Assembly (NCBI GenBank): GCA_003260075.1
Contig: QLIY01000393.1
Coordinates: forward strand, 58,225 to 122,224
Direction: 5' to 3'
From: Phallusia mammillata
Taxonomy: Eukaryota; Chordata; Ascidiacea; Phlebobranchia; Ascidiidae
DNA: 64,000 nt
This document shows, one piece after another, positions 46,213-58,867 of this stretch. The notes under the pieces were generated by a model. The model searched no databases. It was not told where the DNA came from and saw only the letters and a list, made by a program, of their open reading frames with translations. Position numbers and translations under genes: made by a program. Position 1 is the stretch's first letter. Every line of letters begins with the position of its first letter.

Positions 46213-46608
46213 TTGGAGTTTTTTGCTGCGTTGTACCTAATGGTGATAATGCCCCTCATCAGAATTAAAATAAAACAGTACAAACTCTTTATTGAAAACA
46301 GATGGGAGGTTATTTCTAAGTTTGTTTTCGGAATTCGCGATCCTTCGGTTTTTAACCAGCTTGAAACCATGTTGTATTCAAGTTCAAGTGAAGATTGGTC
46401 ACTCAAAAAAATGTGGCTGGCCGAAATTCTCACCTCAAACCCGATCCTTAGCAAGGAAGAGACCAAGAGAGTTTGCAACTGGGCTCAGGAGACAAATGAT
46501 TCTAAAATGGCTTCTTCTCTAGCCGATCTCTTATCTGATAATCTTCACCTAATCATTTCATGTCTTCTTCCAGATGACGTCAACAATCTCCTGCGTAGTT
46601 CAACATAG
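46213..46608 (+). CDS. Unrecognised ORF, 131 codons
   Basis: An open frame from ATG to TAG with a hydrophobic N-terminus (FFAALYLMVIMPLIRIKIKQ) followed by a helical, soluble-looking segment (WSLKKMWLAEILTSN, SKMASSLADLLSDN, LLPDDVNNLLRSS). Amino-acid composition is more protein-like than neighbouring chance frames. The hydrophobic start could be a membrane anchor. Alternatively translation starts later, since an acceptor-like gaaaacag precedes an ATG at 46301. I do not recognise the family. Confidence 0.35.
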   Translation: MEFFAALYLMVIMPLIRIKIKQYKLFIENRWEVISKFVFGIRDPSVFNQLETMLYSSSSEDWSLKKMWLAEILTSNPILSKEETKRVCNWAQETNDSKMASSLADLLSDNLHLIISCLLPDDVNNLLRSST

Positions 46609-46841
46609 AACTAACTCGGTATGACAATGATTAGAAATGCGCTGTGTGCCAAATTCAGAGAGGGGAATCTTACAGTTTGTATAATTCCTAGTCCAGATGT
46701 AGCCAACCCGCGGCTCCGGAGCCGAACACAAATGTCGAGAATAAAAAAATGCTGTGCAATAACATGAGCGAACCTGCTTCAAGTAGCTGCAATTAACCGC
46801 GACTAAATACCATGAAACGTAAACTTGGAAAGAGGCAAAGT

Positions 46842-47075
46842 GGCGGTGCACAGCTTAATACACAATGTGAAATTATTGTTTCGGTATGCAGTGTATGCGC
46901 GCACGAAACAATATATGTTTGTTAACAAACTGACTAACTAACAACAAAAAGTCGAAAATCTTGAGACAAAAACCGACATTGCATTTGAAATTGCAAAACG
47001 ACTTTGTGGCTCCCAGCGTTTTTTTTTACTATGTGAAATTTATCCGAATGGCTCTTAGAGTGGTAAAGGTTGGCG
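46842..47075. repeat. Dispersed repeat, copy 1
   Basis: TGGCGGTGCACAGCTTAATA to TAAAGGTTGGCG, including AACAAAAAGTCGAAAATCTT and GTGGCTCCCAGCG. Matched by 53568-53909 with an extra internal segment. Type unknown, probably a DNA transposon. Confidence 0.6.
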
Positions 47076-47091
47076 AACCCTAGGCCTAATT

Positions 47092-47930
47092 CAGCGCTTC
47101 TCAAACTAGGGTCCGCGGTTTCCAGTGGTCCGCCCAGAGATATGGGAGGGACCGCGAGGCAGAGTCGTAAACGGGCCTGAAATTGGAGCTCGAACCCGGC
47201 CCAACCCGAAAGTACAAGCCCGAAACCCGGCTCGGACCCGATTCGTTTTTGAGAAGCCCGTTTACTTTCGAAAGTTTGATTGACAGGACTATATATTGAA
47301 ACTTGAGGAAAGGACAAACAATAAACACAATAGACAATTGGTCTTTAACAAGGCGTTTTAGGGCTTTTTGATATTAGGTCAGGACCAGCAACTGGCTACT
47401 TAGCTAGATAAATTTATTTAAAAAAAATACTGACACAGAGTGTAAAGTCCGGCCCGAATTTTTTTGAAGAAAATTAAGCCCGAACCCGGTCCGACTTACA
47501 ACTCTGCCGCGAGGAGCTTGATGTATTCTACAATCTCATGTAACCACAGATCTTGCGAGTATATAAGCAAAAATTAGACAGATAGATGAGTCTTCAGTGA
47601 CAAGAAATAGTTCTTCACTGCATTTTCAAGTGACACAAAAAAAGCAATTGTTCGCGCACAATGTGACTATTGTTTTAATCCTTTGTGACGTAATAATTGC
47701 CATTCAAACATTCCCACACCGAGTAATCTAATGTAAGTAAACTAAATTCATCCAGCATGTTGTTGTGGGAATAGTTTCGCAAAGAATAAATTAGATTCTT
47801 GTTGTTAACTACAGGTTTTCGCTCATATATACACTTAGTTCATAAATACATAAGGTTTGGACCGCGAGTGCCCCAGAAAATTGCTAATTGACCGTTGTAA
47901 CAAAAAATTAAAAAAGTTTGAGAACCACTT
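47092..47930. mobile_element. hAT-like element, 839 bp
   Basis: CAGCGCTTCTCAAACT at the left and AGTTTGAGAACCACTT at the right, with a perfect 8-bp TSD GCCTAATT at 47084-47091 and 47931-47938. No long transposase frame, so non-autonomous. Confidence 0.85.
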
Positions 47931-48166
47931 GCCTAATTGTACCAACTTTATCCACCCCGGTCAATAATCTTTGAAAACGATTTTATTTCAGTTATATTTT
48001 GTTCCGTCTTCTAATACATTTACGAGATCTTTTCTAGAGAGAATGAACTTTTGTAGCTCTTTTCTACATTATTAGTCGAAATTTCTTTTTGTTTCGATAG
48101 AATTAGAAATATTTTCAAGGCCATCTTACTGGCACTGAAGTCAAGGTTACATATCTGATTGCAGCG

Positions 48167-48467
48167 ATGGTGCGTTTCACACACTTGCAGTTAAAAGTAA
48201 TGGAATTGTTCAGGGTTCCTTGTCGAAGCCAAAACACTGTGAACACTGTTATTTTGGCAGCAGCCAAAAAAGTATTTCGCAGGATGATGGATGTTACATA
48301 CCATGGGGGGGGGGCGAAATGTTCAGGGTTTCTTGTCGAAGCCAAAACACTGTGAACACTGTTATTTTAGCAGCAGCCAAAAAAGTATTTCGCAGGATGA
48401 TGGATGTTACATACCATTTCCGATTACCCTTAAAAGAGAAACTGGCCAATGCAAAGATAACGCATAG
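48167..48467 (+). CDS. Possible terminal exon, cysteine-containing, unknown
   Basis: After the acceptor-like tgattgcag the frame reads DGAFHTLAVKSNGIVQGSLS, then a Cys-containing stretch (KPKHCEHCYFGSSQ, DDGCYIPFPITLKRE) to a stop near 48465. The exon is interrupted by a ten-G placeholder at 48305-48314 with its left flank repeated on the right, so the intact form must be read by collapsing the overlap. No upstream exon could be placed. Function unknown. Confidence 0.25.
48305..48314 (+). other. G10 gap placeholder
   Basis: About 100 bp ending GATGTTACATACCAT occurs on both sides. Confidence 0.8.
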
Positions 48468-49085
48468 AGAACACAGCTGACATGGATACAAGACGGTTGG
48501 TTAATTTCAGAACGAGTTTCGAGGGATGCGAGTAGCAGAGGTGGAATCATGATTCTCTCGTAAAAACGGGAGCGAAACTCTTCAGAAGGGGTGTCAACTT
48601 CTTCTGTGGCGAAGAAATGTGTAGTAAAGTTGTCATTCATTGCAAGGCCGCTTTGAGAGTTTCGGAAACAGTAGCTGTAGTAAATAGGCTTTGGTCTGCA
48701 ATAAAAAAACGTCCTTATCGCTAGTGGTCAAATGCTAAAATAATCTGGTACCGAATTAACCTGTAGAACTTTCGTTTGCAAGTGGTAAGCAGTAAAATCA
48801 TACGTAACGACTAAGCTGTCATAACGAGCAGTCGAGCACAGGAACAAACAGTTTTTCTCAAGTGGCCTAAGAAAAACAATGAAACAAATGGGATAAAATG
48901 CATAAAATAATGAAAATACAATAGTGAAATAACAATCTAAACATTTGAAAAGATTTTCGGCTAGTGTTTTTTCCTTGTGGGAAATAGTGCAAAGCTGAAA
49001 ATATTTTACAGCGATCGCCAGAGAGTTTTATCTCGGTAAAGCTGGTTCTGACGACCATAGCCATCTTGTTTACTGTAAGCAACAA

Positions 49086-51128
49086 TTAATGCAAAATCGC
49101 CTTCGTTTTTTTACGTTTAGACTTTTTACTGTCTGAAACATCTTTCAGTGTGCCAATACGAAGTTGCTTTGAAGCAACATACGCTGATTGAATTAGAGAA
49201 CCTTTTACGTCTTTGCCTTGCGATGCTCTGGGGGGGGGGCCGAATTAACCTGTAGAACTTTCGTTTGCAAGTGGTAAGCAGTAAAATCATACGTAACGAC
49301 TAAGCTGTCATAACGAGCAGTCGAGCACAGGAACAAACAGTTTTTCTCAAGTGGCCTAAGTATATATTTATTACGATACACATCACGAAAAACAATGAAA
49401 CAAATGGGATAAAATGCATAAAATAATGAAAATACAATAGTGAAATAACAATCTAAACATTTGAAAAGATTTTCGGCTAGTGTTTTTTCCTTGTGGGAAA
49501 TAGTGCAAAGCTGAAAATATTTTACAGCGATCGCCAGAGAGTTTTATCTCGGTAAAGCTGGTTCTGACGACCAATGGCCATCTTGTTTACTGTAAGCAAC
49601 AATTAATGCAGAATCGCCTTCGTTTTATTACGTTTAGACTTTTTACTGTCTAAAACATCTTTCGGTAGAGCTACTAACACCATACGTTTCTCCTGATCCA
49701 AAAGTGGGGGGGGGGGTCTTTCAGTGTGCCAATACGAAGTTGCTTTGAAGCAACATCCGCTGATTGAATTAGAGAACCTTTTACGTCTTTGCCTTGCGAT
49801 GCTCTTTCGATAATTTTGGTGGGTTTCTCGTCTGTTTGCTTATTTGCAAGGACTTTATCTTCAAGAGGAACAGTTGATTTAGATTCTTTAGCCTGCTGTT
49901 TAAAATCTACAACTGACTGCTGTGCAATAGGCCAATTCGATTGATTCTCGTTTTCAATCTTTGGCGGTAATGTATCTTTTTCTTTTGTCGGTTGCTTGAG
50001 ATAATTTTTGGCTTCTACTTCTATCGCAGCAGCAGTGAGCAGTTGACCGATTGTAGTATTTTGTTTTCTCGATTGATCGGCGATTTCTAGTCTTGATCTG
50101 TCTTGGCTATTTAATCTATTTTTCCATCTATGGGGTCGTGGCATGACTGCCCGACTTAGTGGCGGTGTCGCTGCAAAAACAAAAACCTCAGTAGTTTTTA
50201 ATTTTTGTGCCAATAACTTTCGCCTGGGCGGTTTGGGTGGCGGAGTTTGTGTGCTGGAATTTCGCACTTTGGCGTTTTCTGCAAATGGTAAGACGTAACG
50301 TGGACTATCCAGAAATCTGTTTAGGTTAAATTTTGGTGAAAACTCGACAATAGGGGGAATATGGGTGGAAATAAATGCAGAGGGCATCGAAGCTGTATCT
50401 TGATCACAGCGTATGGGTGGTCCTCTATGAGTTTGTCCACTTCTAGACAAGTGTGATGTGCCCCATGTCACTAAAGTTGCCCCTCTTAATACATCCGGAT
50501 CAGTAATAGTTGATTGGTTGTGTACGGGACATTCTGGAACACATTGTATTTCTGTTCTCAAGCTGGTGGATGTTTTGGTTGTAGCAGCGTATGGTTTCCA
50601 GGGATCAGGCCATCTTAGAACCCGTCGAAGAGGTTCACTTGGTAAGGGTATAGCAGTAACTTGAACAACTTCACTTTGTTGAAGTTTATGTCCTTGTGGC
50701 TTTAATGACGTGGTTTGGGTAGTCGAATCCCTTACAATAACGGTTGTGGGACCATTATTAAACTGCTTTGCATTGGTACGCAGTAAGTAATTGACCTGCG
50801 TCCATCCTGAGTCATTTGAAAGAGCTGAACACATATTTTGCACCCATTCCGGTTTTACTGAGGAAGAGGTTCTGCCAAAAATTGTTTTCCAAACTGCTAC
50901 AATGTCTTTCCCGTAAAGACCGGATTCAATGTGAGCTGAAAGCGGGCGAATTGGGGGGGGGGGCAATATCTTTCCCGTAAAGACCGGATTCAATGTAAGC
51001 TGAAAGCGGGCGAATTGGACGACCTGTTTGGAACAGCACTACATCTCTCGGGTGCAACGTTATATATCTGCTGTCAACCGTCTGCTGTAAGAACCAGCAT
51101 CCTTTATTATGACTTGCTATGATGCAAC
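49086..51128 (-). CDS. Unrecognised Pro/Arg-rich protein, C-terminal exon(s), disrupted by assembly overlaps
   Basis: Long - strand frame beginning after an acceptor (cag at 51129-51131) with CIIASHNKGCWFLQQTVDSR, then HPRDVVLFQTGRPIRPLSAY, GLYGKDIVAVWKTIFGR and a low-complexity basic/proline region (PPKPPRRKLLAQKLK, SKSTVPLEDKVLANKQ). Two placeholders break it: 50953-50963 (left flank repeated at 50964-51017) and 49706-49716. The genuine C-terminus appears in the other contig copy: after IGTLKD the frame reads VSDSKKSKRKKTKAILH and stops at 49086-49088. I do not recognise the N-terminal ordered part. No signal peptide is visible because the first exon is missing. The basic tail resembles a nuclear-localisation type sequence (inference). 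Confidence 0.55.
49230..49239 (+). other. G10 gap placeholder between two contig copies
   Basis: 49240-49660 repeats 48764-49150, the 3' end and downstream region of the - strand gene. Confidence 0.8.
49664..49716. mobile_element. MITE end inserted in the last exon of the 49-51 kb gene
   Basis: GGTAGAGCTACTAACACCAT begins exactly after ...CATCTTTC in the terminal coding exon and runs into a G placeholder. The downstream flank resumes with TCTTTCAGTG, repeating the target. The alternative contig at 49086-49229 has no element. This looks like an insertion polymorphism whose hairpin interior was not assembled. Confidence 0.6.
50953..50963 (+). other. G-run gap placeholder in - strand gene
   Basis: 54 bp (CTTTCCCGTAAAGACCGGAT and onward) repeated left and right with two differences. 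Confidence 0.8.
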
Positions 51129-51363
51129 CTGTTGAGAAACATTTTTTTATTTTTTCGGGTTGAATTATTATAATAATTAAATATATTTAAATGATAGTTT
51201 AGGGCTCTGATGCTTATTTTAGAGAATATTATTCTAATTGTGCTGTACCTTTTATGTTTTTCGTTTCGGAAGATGAGAAAGGACTACGCCTAACTGCGTT
51301 TTTTGAATTCTCCAATTTGGTTTCTACGCGACAAAATGAAACATTAAATTTTGGCATACTAAG

Positions 51364-51728
51364 TAGGCCTACCATATTTCCATCCCCACAAAGGAGGACA
51401 CATTGTTAAATAGGATATGAAAAGATAATTTAGGGCCCCCCCCAAAAAGTAAAAGCTTTAGAAATGAGATGGTATGAATTATAGTTTGAATAAAGTTTAA
51501 AGCTTGTATTCTCAAAAAAATGTAAAATCCACCTGCATTTTAAAAAAATCAGCTGAAAATGTATATTTGGTTGTTTTCAAAGGCATAATTGTTACTTATG
51601 TGTTCGGTAAATCAGAAATTCTTTTAAAAGGAGGACATTTGGGCACTTTTTCTTGTCCTCGAAGGACAACTTGGTTTTTGTTAAAAAGGAGGATATGTCC
51701 TCCAAAAAGAGGGCGTATGGTAGGCCTA
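51364..51728. mobile_element. hAT-like MITE, 365 bp
   Basis: TAGGCCTACCATATTT at the left and TATGGTAGGCCTA at the right, TSD ATACTAAG at 51356-51363 and 51729-51736. Contains GGAGGACA-type internal repeats. Confidence 0.8.
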
Positions 51729-52301
51729 ATACTAAGAAGTAAGTCTTACGCAAACTTTTATAAGACAACATACTTATAGTGGAGTTCAGCGAAACAGGGA
51801 AGTTGAAAATTCGATTTACATCTGATCCACGATCCTGTTTGTGAAAATACATTGGTCAGTTAGTTATTATACAATCCGAACTGGTATGATTAAAATTAAC
51901 TGAAAACAATAACGTGTGGGTAGGTTTATAGTTTTTGCGCCCTCGGTCAACGATTAGTAAGTTATGACATAAACCCGTCATTACCTGCATCGACAAGGAC
52001 CAAACTCTTAGGTGAAGACACCTGTAAAAAGCACAGTTGCAGATAAATGTATACATTAACCCACAACACACTTTTTTCAATCTCTTACCTCTCTTCCTTT
52101 AACCCCATGGCAGGTATAGGAATAAAAATTCCCTCCTCGTTGCCACATGTTTTCCAATACGGATACAAATACGCCATTTTGCAAGAGCATATAAATGCAC
52201 AACCGGTTTTTACTTTGATTTTAACGGAAAATGCTCATAAAGTTGTAAGTTACCATGAAAACGATTATTGGGTAGGAGGCAGTGTGACGTCACAATGCCG
52301 C

Positions 52302-52312
52302 GGGGGGGGGGG
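52302..52312 (+). other. G-run gap placeholder, intergenic
   Basis: About 115 bp ending GTGACGTCACAATGCCGC repeated on both sides. Confidence 0.8.
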
Positions 52313-53012
52313 AGCATATAAATGCACAACCGGTTTTTACGTTGATTTTAACGGAAAATGCTCATAAAGTTGTAAGTTACCATGAAACCGATTATTGGGT
52401 AGGAGGCAGTGTGACGTCACAATGCCGCATATGTGACAGTTTTGGCTGACAAATGTTTGCAAGCATCAGTTTATTGGGTGTTAAGTTACTGGCATCAGAG
52501 GCGTCAGCATTAAATTTAGTTTTTGTGGAAGATAAGAAATCAAACCTGTATCTTGTGTTTATGCTTGGTGATGGTGTATTAGCAAACTGAAGAATGATAC
52601 GTGTTTTTATATTTATTTATCGATTAAAGGTTTTGTCTTGTGTAGATTCTCTGCTTTGTTTAACACCATAACCAAAATAAGTTAAATGAAGTTTTGGTGA
52701 CAATTAACTTTAATCAAATCAGATCCACTCGAAAAAAATGTTTACAAGACAAACTGTAGTGTTTTACCAAACTAAAAAGCTACATAAGTTTAGCATTTTT
52801 ATTAAGGTTCTGTGTTTTTTTTTAAACGCCACTCTAATGGTTTGCCGGTGTTGTTTGTTTTTGCTGTTCGCATGAAAGTAATTGAGTAATAACTGCCACT
52901 AGTTTCGAATTTGGGTCAGGTCAACTTTCCTTTAATGAAAATGCGACATTTTAGGCAGTATCATACAACTTAAAATATTTTGCTTGCATTCACAGTTTTT
53001 CAGGCTCCACTG

Positions 53013-53093
53013 CAGGGGTCTCAAACACGCGGCCCGCGGGCAGCATGCGGCCCTCCAAGTGTTTTTGTGCGGCCCGCGAAGTCACTTTTAGAA
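53013..53093. mobile_element. 5' end of an hAT-like element
   Basis: CAGGGGTCTCAAACACGC followed by GGCCCGCGG repeats, the typical start of Charlie-like MITEs. It runs into a G placeholder at 53094, so the rest is missing. Confidence 0.55.
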
Positions 53094-53334
53094 GGGGGGG
53101 GGGGTTAGTTATGTGGATTTTGATTTTGTTCGTCTTTTTTTGTTTGCGTTTAACATATCGACTCTTACCAAGTTTTAGCTGGTATATACGAAACCCTCAA
53201 CTAGTACATTTCAAGGTTATTTCTGGCATATAGGGGGGGGGGACATTGTTGCGTCATTAAAGGTCATTGTTTTCATACAAAGCAATAAAGCACAGTTGGT
53301 TCTTGTGCTTAATTACACTATATAGGGGGGGGGG
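53094..53334 (+). other. Three G-run placeholders around short contigs
   Basis: Runs at 53094-53104, 53233-53242 and 53325-53334. The piece 53105-53232 recurs at 54397-54525. Confidence 0.75.
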
Positions 53335-53567
53335 CTACTGTATATGTGTGACGTATGACCAGAATTTCGGTCGCTTATAACCCGAAACTGTTTTCCATGT
53401 GCATTATTTTAATGATGATGACAAAAGTTTTTGTCTAAAAGTCTGCGCAATAAAATTTCTACGTTTTATTTTGGCAATTCGGTTTATAGTGAATCTATAC
53501 TCATGTTCTGTGTCTTGTGTACCTAAAACTGTTCCGAATTAAGTAGTTAGGTGGTGTTCGGCAAACT

Positions 53568-53909
53568 GGCGGTGCGCAGGTTAAAACTCAATTTGAAATT
53601 ATTGTTTAGGTTTGCAGTGTATGTGCGCACGCAACAATATCTGTTTGTTAACATCTGGCTTACGCGTTTAACAAAAACTCTGGGTCCTAAAAAAAACATT
53701 CAATGAGTTTCATTTGCTTTTACTGCTGACGAGACCGGTTATAAGAACGTGTACGTCATATGCAAGAAACTAACTTACAACAAAAAGTCGAAAGGCTTGA
53801 GACAAAAACCGACATTGCATTTGAAATTGCTAAACGACTTTGTGGCTCCCAGCGTTTTTTTACTATGTGAAATTGATCCGAATGGCTCTTAGAGAGATAA
53901 AGGTTGGCG
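53568..53909. repeat. Dispersed repeat, copy 2
   Basis: Second copy of the sequence at 46842-47075, with about 100 bp of additional interior (around 53650-53770). Confidence 0.6.
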
Positions 53910-55718
53910 TCTCCTGGTCTATTCAAAAGTGATTCTGTTTTAGTGAGTTGTAAAAGTTTATGTTCAGTGTCGATTTATTGATGACGCCATTTCATGTTGT
54001 GATCATAAACTATACTGTACAGTTACAAGTATATTGTGAGTGTTTAAGAATTGCTCACAATATATACAGAACTTGTATAGTAGAACGTAATAATAGTGTT
54101 GTTGTTGTTTTGTAATCATTTTTGTGGAAGCTTTATGCAATGTTGCGAATATGTTAATAACCAGAATAAACTCTAAAATACTATAAATTTATAAACTAAC
54201 TTTAACCTAAACTTAATTTGGGTAAAAAAATGATTTTAAATGCGCGCCATTTTTACAATTATTTTAGGTTTCCCAAACTTTGAATGTAACGTTCTGGAAT
54301 TTCAAGAATATTCAACTATTTTTTTGTACATGTAATGTTTATTTTTCCAGCCAATAATGCGGCGAATTTGTTACATGTAAAAAGAAAAAGAAAACTTAGT
54401 TATGTGGATTTTGATTTTGTGCGTCTTTTTTTGTTTGCGTTTAACATATCGACTCTTACCAAGTTTTTAGCTGTATACGAAACCCTCAACTAGTACATTT
54501 CAAGGTTATTTCTGGCATATATTGACGTGGTTTTTCAGGAGAATTCGTTACAGCTAATAAGTATTTTATCTGTAATGCTGGTTTGTTGCAAGGTGTTTAA
54601 GTATGTCCACAATAAGTTCGCTTTGTTTGAAGCGGTTTTAGCATTTTTCAAGCTTAATTTCGCTTCGTGTTAAGAACTACTAGTAAGTATTATCACAGTT
54701 ATCAGGAAAGTCATTGTTGAAAGTCTGCCTTTGACGTCATATTTTTGTAATGTCATTATTTCAGTTGCGACATAAAAGCGAGTGGCGCACATGTAGTTTC
54801 ATTTTTCTTTGCCATGTGTTGAATAGTGAATGTGTGGCAATTCAAACATAGCGACAGTTTCTTGTTTCATTCATTTAATATACAATGTTAACATGGCAAC
54901 ACAGACTTGTTGGAAAGACGCGTTATTAGCAAACTTTTGAATTAATGTCTGAAAGTGTGTGTACAAACCATATTACTCATCTGCATTACTGCGGCAATAC
55001 TACGTATACTTTAGTGGGTGTGAGTATCCATCGACTTTATATGCATAGATTGGTTAAAACTGAGATACTATATTATCGCAACCAATAGTCGACAGCTGTA
55101 TTCACATCCTTGTCTAACGTTAGGTCAATGTTCAAATCGTGACTGCTGTTGAGGATCTGACGTGTTTCCTGATTTTGCACGTTGTTTCTGCGACAACAAA
55201 CGGAAGATTTCTAAAAAAGGCAGTGGTGTTTAATGACTTTTTCTATAACTGTACGTTAAAGCGCTATCGGTTAGGCAACCAGTAAGATTAAGATGGGAAA
55301 GACTAATGTGTCAAAAAATCCTAAAAATATATACACCTTTATGAAACAACCACGATACTGTTTTGGTTACAATAGCAGGCAACAAAAGCAAACAATAAAA
55401 GCGGCGAGAATGACAAAAATACAATAATTCTCAATGTCATCTAAAATATGATTTATAAAAAATCGTGATTACTGTGACATTTGTGCCGCCTTTTAGTTAC
55501 ACAGTTTAGTCAAGCGATATGCTAATTACAGTGAAAGCATATATATAGCAACAGTACAACATGCAAAAACAATATCTAAATAGGAAACAAAAAAATCTTG
55601 ATTGAAAGAAGTTTCAATATTCAAATTAGGAGACATAAGAAAACGAATTGATTAAAAATGTTCACCGAACAACAATAATTTGTAATCAGATAATCTCGCT
55701 ACGTTTTAGACGTTACAG

Positions 55719-57025
55719 TTATACGGGAATGGCACCACATGTACTTGCGGGATCCCAGACCTCTTCTTGCTTTGAAATCAATTTTTCAACAAGAGAAGCC
55801 ACACCAAAACTTGCGGCAACAATGTTTTCACCCAGGCCACTCGTACCAACGTGGTCCTTCAAAGCATTCAGTTTTTCACGCGCTTCATGGAATTTTTGAA
55901 GTTTCAAACAAACATAAATAACCGAGAAACTAGCAGCTATTTCGGCAATAGGCATGACTGAGTCTGTTTGTGCGGAAGTCATCCAACGGTTGACTAAATC
56001 ATTCAAGCCACTTGATATCTGCTTTATTCCATCACCAGTCATTTTGGACATATCTTTGCGGAATGCATCCCTTTGCTTTTGAAATACCATAAGGTTGTAA
56101 GCATGCACTGAAATTAGAGGTGAAAACAAATGAGTTTTTACTGGTGAGCAGCCAAGTTTTCTCTGACACTCGTTGAGAAGAACGAAGAGAGAATGTAAAG
56201 TCTCGTCCTCTTCAGGCATGGTGGTCATTTCTTGGCGAACTGCTATAGCTTTTTGGCAAGCAGCAATTGCTTCGTGAAATCGGTTGAACTCTTTGTAACA
56301 AACAGCTAAATGATAGATAAACTTTGTGTCAATGTCGTCGAACTTGATACATGCCTTGTTACGATATTCTATAATTTTGCTGTGTGCTTTTTGGAACTTT
56401 TTCTTCTCCATCAAGCCAGCAACCTCCTTCAACTTTTTCACGATATCGAACCCACCCAGCAAACTGAGCAAGTCAGATAAAACAGGAGAAGATTTCATAG
56501 CTTCACCAATGCCACATGCAAGACATTTTGCAATAATCTGCTTGTTCAACTGAATATGTTCTGGATTGGCATGAGGCTCCAATGTGTATTGCTGCTCAGC
56601 TTCATAAAGTATTGGTAAAGCTTTGCTCTCTTCTTCAAGCAGATAGTGACATTCTCCATAAAGCGTCAAGAAGCTTCCAAACGTGTGCCCAAAGTATTTT
56701 GATCCAGGGTCGGCTATATGTTTCATGTTTTCAGGAATCCTCTGGCTGTGAACAGGTTTTTCGCCGTTTTGAAATAGCATGCCCAGCTGGTCTTTGTACT
56801 TGCGAAACACGTTTATCGAATCGCGTGGATGAAGTAACATGTTGACTTCCAAAACGTACACCAGTAAGTCTCCGCTTTTCAACTCTTCGCTGACGTTTCC
56901 GGTTAACATCCTTATTGCTATTTCTGCGTATACCTCGGGCTTGTCCATACATACATACCAATTCCACAGAGAAGCTTGGAAGTCCAACCAGTAGTTATCG
57001 CGGCCCGCGTCGGCGGCTACTTTCA

Positions 57026-57087
<62 letters not shown>

Positions 57088-58777
57088 TGAGACAGTCGAT
57101 TGCATCTTCGTATAACTTCATTTTTTCTAAAGTTTGTGCCTTGTAGTACAGAGTCGTGTACATCATATCCTTTGGTAACGATTTGTATTCGGCGTGTTGT
57201 AACATTCGCAAAACTTTGTCGCAGCACTCGTAAGCTTCTGTAATCTTTCCCATTTTTTCGCAGCAATTGTACTGAATCAAGATAGCGCTCGGTATATATG
57301 CACGAAGAGGAACAGACTTGCACATTTTTAGAGCAGTCAACCCTTTTTGACTAAACTCAAGACAATTTTCCAGCTTGTTTAGCAATAAACATCCAGAAGC
57401 AAGAAGCAAGTAGATCTGAGACTCCATTTCGTAGTTTTGGTCGTCGGGAGCAGCATTCAAATAATGAACTGCCACTCTTTCCAACAGGCGAAACGTGACA
57501 TCCGGCAAGGCTTTTAAAAGAGCTGAACAGACAAGCAGGTTTTTCGCAACATCTTCAGACATTTTTAACTCTCCAGTCTCATCCAAGTATTCCGTTTTTG
57601 TCATTGCCTTCAGTTCATCATTTGGCAAACCAAGCATCGCGTGAATTACCAACTTTTTGGCCCCACCAGGTTTTAATTCCAACCTGGCCCCAGTTCTATA
57701 ATGGTTACTAACCGCTTCCTGAAGCAAAACTCCGGTTTCGAGACATTTTACCAGACTTTGATTGCCGAGTTTGTCTTCCAACTTTTTCATTGCATCCTTG
57801 TTGAGTTCATAATACAAACTCACTCCATTGACAGTCCAATTGTCGTTTTGCGCTTCCCGCTCCGAATAAAACTTCTGACGGAGCTCACAGGAAACTGCAA
57901 CCGCATATTTGATCCTGTGTGCATCTGTTGATTTTAAAGCACCTCTTTGAACTAACTTGTCTAACATATCGTAGCATGAAACTTCGTAAATTCCGTGATA
58001 GCGTGCCACGGAAGCAACGGCTAAAGTTGGACTTCTGTACACAAATTTCTTAATATCAACTTGAGTTGCGAACTGAATTGTGAGTGTATTGGAATGAAAA
58101 TTGAAATTGTCATAATCTTCTTGGAACTCGTCGACCACCTTTGCTATAAACGCCTCTTTCAAAGGGCCCTCTTCTTGGTTATAGGACTCCAACTGCTTAA
58201 GCACGCCTTTATGAAAGTGCTCGTATACTTTTGGATTTCCCTGAACAAAACATGTTTTAGTCAGCATATCGGCTAAATGATATCCGTTTTTCAAATCTTC
58301 ATCGGCATTCAAATACTTCAGCATTTCGCTGACTGGTTTAATCAACTCGTTCTTCCATGGTTTGTCTACAGTGTGTTGCTGGCGACCCAGAGGAGACTTA
58401 CAGGCAAACGGGACCATTCCATCGAAAGAGATACCAGACGGAGTATACGAATCATAAAACCACTTGTATTTTTTTCTCACCTCCGGATCTGGATCATACG
58501 AATTGTTTAAAGTGGGAACAGCGACACCTGGAATAAGGGTTTCCCCAAGATTAATCAATATGGTTTGGAACACCACAGCAAACCATCGAAAATATTCAAA
58601 TTTTCTTTCATCGTCGCCATCGTCTAGATCTTCCAAAATAATAATGCATTCAAAGTCAGAATATGGTGTAACTTCGCGTTTGGCGAGGGATCCCATTCCA
58701 ACAAGAGCGTATTGACACGGCGGTGGACCAAGTAGGTCAATGCAACGTTTAGCAATCCGTTTCATTATTTTGGAGAA

Positions 58778-58867
<90 letters not shown>

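Larger units (their letters stand above)
51737..55718. other. Gene-poor stretch
   Basis: Contains contig overlaps, an hAT end and a dispersed repeat. No supported gene. Short frames have no splice or homology support. Confidence 0.5.

Noticed and set aside
47092..47930. Coding potential of the 127- and 78-codon - strand frames
   Set aside because: They fall inside or across an hAT-like element with perfect TSDs and show no domain pattern.
7969..53334. G-quadruplex or regulatory G tracts
   Set aside because: Fixed length, single strand and overlap duplication point to an assembly artefact.
57023..58866. Polyproline/polyglycine tracts in the NTase/TPR protein
   Set aside because: They come only from the G60 and G89 runs, which behave as gap filler.
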